Shown one piece after another: positions 60,193-64,000 of a DNA stretch of 64,000 nucleotides. Position numbers and translations under genes: made by a program. The stretch spans positions 1-64,000 of the forward strand of contig DAOUMA010000008.1 in assembly GCA_034414555.1 (NCBI GenBank), in the 5' to 3' direction. The first letter of the stretch is position 1. Each line of letters starts with the position of its first letter. Origin of the DNA: CG2-30-46-19 sp034414555 (GTDB lineage Bacteria; Chloroflexota; Dehalococcoidia; GIF9; AB-539-J10). The notes beneath the pieces are model-generated. The model saw only the letters and a program-made list of their open reading frames with translations, was not told where the DNA came from and did not search any database.

Positions 60193-61188
60193 CTAGAGCT
60201 GCCACACACTAACCAGCTGTTGGTAATCAATCAGTCCATTTTCGGCTACGTTTTCGATCTCAATTCCAGCCTCAACGGCTGCTGCCACCGGGTTCAGCCC
60301 ACCCAGTTGCACGACACCAATCCGATTCAGACCCACAGGAATCTGACAAAGTGGCTCGCTAGTATTGCCTACGGCGTAAACCCCATGGATGCCAGCCTCC
60401 TTGAGCAAGGCAATCTTCTCCTCCAAGATTCCCCTCGCCGGTGCTGGTATTGTACGGAAGACACCTAGTATCTTACCGCTGCCTGTCTTTGCAGCCTCGC
60501 TAACACTAGTCATCCTGGCACGAATAAATTGCTCGGAGGGATCGAGAGAGGTACCAGCATAATCGACTATGGCCACAAAGCGCCTTGGCTTTGAATTCCT
60601 AGCTTCAAGCAGGCCCCCGAACCTGTAGTCTGTAGGGACACCAGCCTTCAGGAGTACTCCATTAATGACTATGCTACAAACAGTAGCCAAGCCAATTTTC
60701 CCACTGGGGATAACCACAGAACCAAGTTTTTCCCCCTCAGACGCTGTGGCCACCAACTCACTAACACAGATTCCTGCCTTGAATGCATCCTTCATAGCTG
60801 ATAGTGCTGCGGTGAGCTTCTCCTTGTCAATAAGAGAGGTATTTATGGATAGCTGGCCAGTTCTTTTTTGAGGGTTGAAAGTGGTCTGGAAGGCTAACAT
60901 CTCGAGCTTCTCGCGTATGAAACCGAGTTGTTCTGGGGCAAGTGCTTCCCTAACCTCCTCGAGTCCAGCCCTAGTGATCATTCTGCCATCCTGACCTACC
61001 GGCTGGGTATAACCACGCTCGTCCGCTATCCGAAGATGATATCTAACTGCTCTTTCACTTAAAAAAATACCGCGGCGCTGAAGTTCCCGAGCGATGGTAA
61101 TTGACCCTAGCGGTTCAGAAGACTCGCTCAATACTTTAAGAATGGACATTATCTTCCGTTCCGTCTCCGGACCAGCGCTTTGTATCAT
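60193..61188 (-). CDS. NrpR-like transcriptional regulator (winged helix plus DUF128)
   Basis: 331 residues from ATG 61188. The N-terminal winged helix is ITIARELQRRGIFLSERAVR, followed by YHLRIADERG. From about residue 100 it has a single NrpR/DUF128 domain (FNPQKRTGQLSINTSLIDKE; KLGSVVIPSGKIGLATVCSI; RGILEEKIALLKEAGIHGVY). In methanogens NrpR represses nif and glnA genes and is relieved by 2-oxoglutarate; there it often has two such domains. Its position directly after glnA-glnK-amt supports a nitrogen role here. The ATG at 61227 lies in the -10 box; AGAGAGG serves 61188. Confidence 0.82.
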   Translation of the reverse strand: MIQSAGPETERKIMSILKVLSESSEPLGSITIARELQRRGIFLSERAVRYHLRIADERGYTQPVGQDGRMITRAGLEEVREALAPEQLGFIREKLEMLAFQTTFNPQKRTGQLSINTSLIDKEKLTAALSAMKDAFKAGICVSELVATASEGEKLGSVVIPSGKIGLATVCSIVINGVLLKAGVPTDYRFGGLLEARNSKPRRFVAIVDYAGTSLDPSEQFIRARMTSVSEAAKTGSGKILGVFRTIPAPARGILEEKIALLKEAGIHGVYAVGNTSEPLCQIPVGLNRIGVVQLGGLNPVAAAVEAGIEIENVAENGLIDYQQLVSVWQL

Positions 61189-61225
61189 ACGAACCTCTCT
61201 TGGCTCTCTTAGATAGACTGTAGCC

Positions 61226-61231
61226 ATTATA
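61226..61231 (-). promoter_or_regulatory. Extended -10 promoter of the nrpR-like gene
   Basis: TG-G-TATAAT on the minus strand, with a weak TGTTCA 17 nt upstream. It overlaps the ATG at 61227, so the regulator has its own transcript starting near 61219. Confidence 0.55.
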
Positions 61232-61266
61232 CCACTTCTTTAGCAAGCTGAACAGTAGAATTCCAC

Positions 61267-62610
61267 TTACAGCACTGGTAAGTACCTCTTGAGTTCGTAG
61301 TCGGTCACCTGAGTCCGATACTGGTCCCACTCAATCTTCTTATTCTTGATGAAAGCGTTAAAAACGTGGTCGCCGAGGGTTTTTCGCACCAGCTCACTCT
61401 TTTCCGTGAGCTGTATTGCCTCCAGAAGGCTGGCGGGCAATGTGCCTATGCCCAGACTCTTTCTTTTCTCCTCGCTCATGTGGTATACGTTTTCTTCCAC
61501 CGGTTCCGGCGGTTCCAATCCTTCCTCAATCCCCGCCAGGCCGGCAGCCAGCATCACACTGAAGCAAAGGTAGGGGTTGCAGGCGGGGTCGGGAGAGCGA
61601 AGCTCAAACCTGGTCGCATTTTCAAAGCCTGGTTTGTATTCGGGAACCCGGATAAGGTCAGAACGGTTCCGCGTTGCCCAGGAGAGATAGACCGGTGCCT
61701 CCCAACCGGGTACCAACCGCTTATATGAGTTTACCCACTGGCTGGTGACCGCAGTAATCTCGGGGGCATATTTCAGGAGCCCAGCAACAAAGCCCAGTGC
61801 TACCTTGGAGAGATAATGCTTGCCCTTCTTGTCAAAGAAGGCATTGGTATCACCCTTGAATAGGGACTGGTGGACATGCATACCGCTACCATTAATACCG
61901 AAGACCGGCTTGGGCATAAAGGTGGCATAGACTTCACGCTTTAGCGCCATTTCCTTGACCACTATCCGATAGGTCATCACATTGTCAGCCATGCTCAGGG
62001 CATCAGTATAGTGCATGTCTATCTCGTGCTGGCTGGTAGCGACCTCGTGGTGGGACTTGTCAATAGCAATGCCCATCTCCTCCAGGGCGAGCACCGTTTC
62101 CCGTCTCAGGTCAATAGCCGCATCATGAGGGTCCATGTCGAAATACCCCCCGTGGTCCAGCGGCTCGGTACAATTTGAATCCTTGAAATAGAAATACTCA
62201 AGCTCCGGGCCAACATAATAGACATAACCCATATCTGCCGCTCGTTCCAGGTTCTTTTTCAAGACAAACCGTGGGTCACCTTCAAAAGGCTCGCCGCCCG
62301 GTTTAAGTATGTCACAGAACACTCTAGCCACCGCCGCGTGCTCCTTGGGTCGCCACGGAAGAAGCCGGAAGGTATCAGGGTCAGGCAGAGCTACCATATC
62401 GCTTTCATCAATACGGGCAAAGCCCTCGATTGAGGAGCCATCAAAGCCCACGCCGTCCTCGAGAGCACCTTCCAGCTCCTCTACAGTGATGGCAAAACTC
62501 TTGAGCATGCCCAGGATGTCGGTGAACCATAGCTTGATGAACTTGACATCGTGCTGCTCAGCCATCTTGAGGACATATTGCTTACTTTCCTCCCTACTTT
62601 TGGTTTGCAT
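61267..62610 (-). CDS. glnA: Glutamine synthetase type I
   Basis: 447 residues. GFDGSSIEGFARIDESDM near 55, the metal glutamate region YFDMDPHDAA, NGSGMHVHQSLF, ATRNRSDLIRVP and the C-terminal ENVYHMSEEKRKSLGIGTLP. The last block is of the GSI-alpha form, which lacks the adenylylation tyrosine of the enteric enzyme. It makes glutamine from glutamate and ammonia. AAGGAGGG lies 7 nt before the ATG. Downstream of amt and glnK, 18 nt after glnK. Confidence 0.93.
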   Translation of the reverse strand: MQTKSREESKQYVLKMAEQHDVKFIKLWFTDILGMLKSFAITVEELEGALEDGVGFDGSSIEGFARIDESDMVALPDPDTFRLLPWRPKEHAAVARVFCDILKPGGEPFEGDPRFVLKKNLERAADMGYVYYVGPELEYFYFKDSNCTEPLDHGGYFDMDPHDAAIDLRRETVLALEEMGIAIDKSHHEVATSQHEIDMHYTDALSMADNVMTYRIVVKEMALKREVYATFMPKPVFGINGSGMHVHQSLFKGDTNAFFDKKGKHYLSKVALGFVAGLLKYAPEITAVTSQWVNSYKRLVPGWEAPVYLSWATRNRSDLIRVPEYKPGFENATRFELRSPDPACNPYLCFSVMLAAGLAGIEEGLEPPEPVEENVYHMSEEKRKSLGIGTLPASLLEAIQLTEKSELVRKTLGDHVFNAFIKNKKIEWDQYRTQVTDYELKRYLPVL

Positions 62611-62628
62611 ATTTATAACCCTCCTTTT

Positions 62629-62967
62629 TTATATTGCATTCTCGCCTTCCTCACCGGTTCTAACACGCACCGCATCCTCGACCGGGAGGACAAATATCTT
62701 GCCATCTCCCATCTCGCCAGTCCTTGCAGCACTGGTGATAGCATTCAGTGTTTTGGGCACATCATCGTCAAGCACGATAAGCTCAACCTTAAGCTTGGGT
62801 AAAAAATCCACTTTATATTCTCCGACGCGCCATTGTAAGACGAGACCTCCTTCCCGGCCATGACCGCTGACCTCACTTACGGTCATGCCATAGTAACCAC
62901 TATTTTGAAGAGCGGCTCTCACCGCATCCAGCTTTTCTTCCCTGATGATGGCTTCTATCTTCTTCAC
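62629..62967 (-). CDS. glnK: Nitrogen regulatory PII protein
   Basis: 112 residues. MKKIEAIIREEKLDAVRAAL, then GHGREGGLVLQWRVGEYKVDFLPKLK containing the T-loop: the position of Tyr46 is Trp, while the uridylylation-type Tyr51 (in GEYKVDF) is kept. B-loop TGEMGDGKIFVLPVEDAVRVRTGE is complete. PII senses 2-oxoglutarate and ATP/ADP and, when beside amt, usually gates the transporter. GTG start overlaps the amt stop by 4 nt (GTGA). Confidence 0.92.
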   Translation of the reverse strand: MKKIEAIIREEKLDAVRAALQNSGYYGMTVSEVSGHGREGGLVLQWRVGEYKVDFLPKLKVELIVLDDDVPKTLNAITSAARTGEMGDGKIFVLPVEDAVRVRTGEEGENAI

Positions 62968-64000
62968 CGCAACGTTCCTCCGTAAGCCCTTTCCCCATGT
63001 TGCGAGATGTCCAAGCCGACAATTTCTTCAGTGACACTGACCCTCAGCCCCATAACAACATCAACCAGTTTCCCCAGAACCCAGGTAGCGCCAAAGGCAA
63101 ATGCCCAGACCGTACCTACTGCCACGAGTTGCTTTCCAAGCTGCATGGCGTTGCCGAAAATCAGCCCATTAGCACCAGCTGAATTTACCACAACACTGGC
63201 AAAAATACCAGTGGCCAGAGCACCCCAGGTGCCACCGATACCATGACACGCCCAGACATCTAGAGACTCATCAACCCCCATCTTCCTCGCTCTGAAGAGC
63301 ATAGCATAGTAGCAGGCCACTGCTGCCCCGATACCTATCGGTATTCCCATCAGCGGCGACACAAAGCCGGCAGCTGGTGTAACCGCTGCCAGTCCAGCAA
63401 TGGCTCCAGTGGCAATACCAAGGACAGTAGGACGCCGATAAATCCAGCTAAGTACCATCCAGGTGACAGCTGCTGCCGCTGCTGATGTATTGGTAGCGAC
63501 AAAGGCGCTGGATGCCAGCCCCCCGGAGGTGAGGGCGCTGCCGGCATTAAAGCCAAACCAGCCAAACCAGAGCAACCCGGCACCAAGCGCCACCATAGGA
63601 ATATTACTTGGTTCCATTGGCTGCTTCTCAAGGAAGCCTTTGCGAGGACCAAGCAACCAGGCTAAAGCCAGCGCTGATACACCAGCATTTATGTGAACCA
63701 CGATACCACCGGCGAAGTCGAGGACACCCAGTCTGGCTAGCCACCCACCGCTGCCCCACACCCAGTGGGCTACCGGGCAATAGACAAGGCTAAACCACAA
63801 GACAGAAAAGACCAGGAGGGCGCTGAATTTCATCCGCTCAACCACCGCCCCGGTAATCAGAACTACGGTGATAATGGCAAACATAGCCTGAAAAATCATA
63901 TAAGCCAACTGGGGAACTGTCGTCGCATAGACCGGCGAAGGTTCTTGCCCCACGCCGTGGAGAAAAATAAAATTAAGCCCACCGATAATACCCCCTTTAT
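62964..64000 (-). CDS. amt: Ammonium transporter (partial, runs off the right edge)
   Basis: At least 345 residues of an Amt channel, and the frame is open to base 64000; the N-terminal helices are missing. Amt features present: GGLNFIFLHGVGQEP at the edge (loop 2), YCPVAHWVWGSGGWLA near the first pore histidine, DFAGGIVVHINAGVSALALAW, GSALTSGGLASSAFVATNTSA and the late WACHGIGGTWGALATG with the second histidine. It conducts NH3/NH4+ into the cell. Overlap with glnK shows an operon. Confidence 0.92.
   Translation of the reverse strand, partial: KGGIIGGLNFIFLHGVGQEPSPVYATTVPQLAYMIFQAMFAIITVVLITGAVVERMKFSALLVFSVLWFSLVYCPVAHWVWGSGGWLARLGVLDFAGGIVVHINAGVSALALAWLLGPRKGFLEKQPMEPSNIPMVALGAGLLWFGWFGFNAGSALTSGGLASSAFVATNTSAAAAAVTWMVLSWIYRRPTVLGIATGAIAGLAAVTPAAGFVSPLMGIPIGIGAAVACYYAMLFRARKMGVDESLDVWACHGIGGTWGALATGIFASVVVNSAGANGLIFGNAMQLGKQLVAVGTVWAFAFGATWVLGKLVDVVMGLRVSVTEEIVGLDISQHGERAYGGTLR

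Noticed and set aside
61189..61227. Longer nrpR-like protein starting at 61227
   Set aside because: That ATG is part of the TATAAT -10 element; AGAGAGG serves the ATG at 61188.
1..64000. CRISPR arrays, rRNA genes and complete tRNA genes
   Set aside because: None seen: no regularly spaced direct repeats, no rRNA-like conserved blocks, and the tRNA-like matches are 3' fragments only.

Overview
The window looks like a chromosomal segment of a Dehalococcoidia-like Chloroflexota bacterium, assigned from gene content and not from any search. It carries a dnaA/gyrB/hisS/relA/fmt neighbourhood together with genes of archaeal flavour: cofactor-independent phosphoglycerate mutase of the archaeal type, a PAC2-family protein, a translin-family protein and an NrpR-type regulator beside glnA. 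Base composition is moderate, and many genes have strong AGGAGG-type ribosome sites. No rRNA gene, complete tRNA gene or CRISPR array was seen.

Region 1 (1-9.7 kb) is an accessory zone. It holds an unassigned gene, a 3' half of tRNA-Val(UAC), decayed transposase fragments and a 1.25-kb segment present twice (792-2038 and 8211-9456), each copy carrying a ketopantoate-reductase-like gene with its own promoter. Between the copies lie a P-type proton ATPase, a HEAT-repeat protein and an FAD-dependent amine/amino-acid oxidase-like gene. Region 2 (9.7-15.3 kb) is a carbohydrate operon: sugar transporter, GH15 hydrolase, GlgX debranching enzyme. Region 3 (15.6-21.4 kb) has a nitronate-monooxygenase-like gene and a four-gene minus-strand operon (saccharopine-dehydrogenase-like, VOC protein, ThDP enzyme, zinc alcohol dehydrogenase). 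Region 4 (21.5-24.7 kb) is an A+T-rich accessory patch: tRNA-like 3' ends, a BrnT/BrnA-like toxin-antitoxin operon with a palindromic operator, an orphan HNH protein, a broken membrane-protein gene and a 54-residue DUF3096-like membrane protein.

Region 5 (24.7-53.8 kb) is the housekeeping core. It contains a radical SAM protein and ROK kinase; apgM and galU; a long minus-strand operon (tldD, tldE, PAC2, type-4 UDG, RNase J, FtsK); folC; MaoC-FabG-MaoC followed by pyrF; dinB, ilvE, and relA-rpsT-lexA; then hisS, gyrB, nadD, dnaA and fmt. Region 6 (53.9-64 kb) has a membrane zinc peptidase, small zinc-ribbon proteins, a ThiD2-ThiE fusion, translin, a C_GCAxxG_C_C/DUF169 pair, a chagasin-like lipoprotein, and a nitrogen operon amt-glnK-glnA followed by an nrpR-like regulator. 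The amt gene runs off the right edge.

The observations most worth following are: mutually exclusive RNA pairings in the leader of the zinc-ribbon gene at 54864-55160; the autoregulated TA operon in an island with tRNA-like flanks; a dispersed palindromic repeat captured in frame inside thiE; several MITE-like or cloverleaf palindromes; a probable leaderless dinB with a palindrome in its promoter spacer; and the tRNA-Val fragment with the duplicated panE cassettes at the left end.
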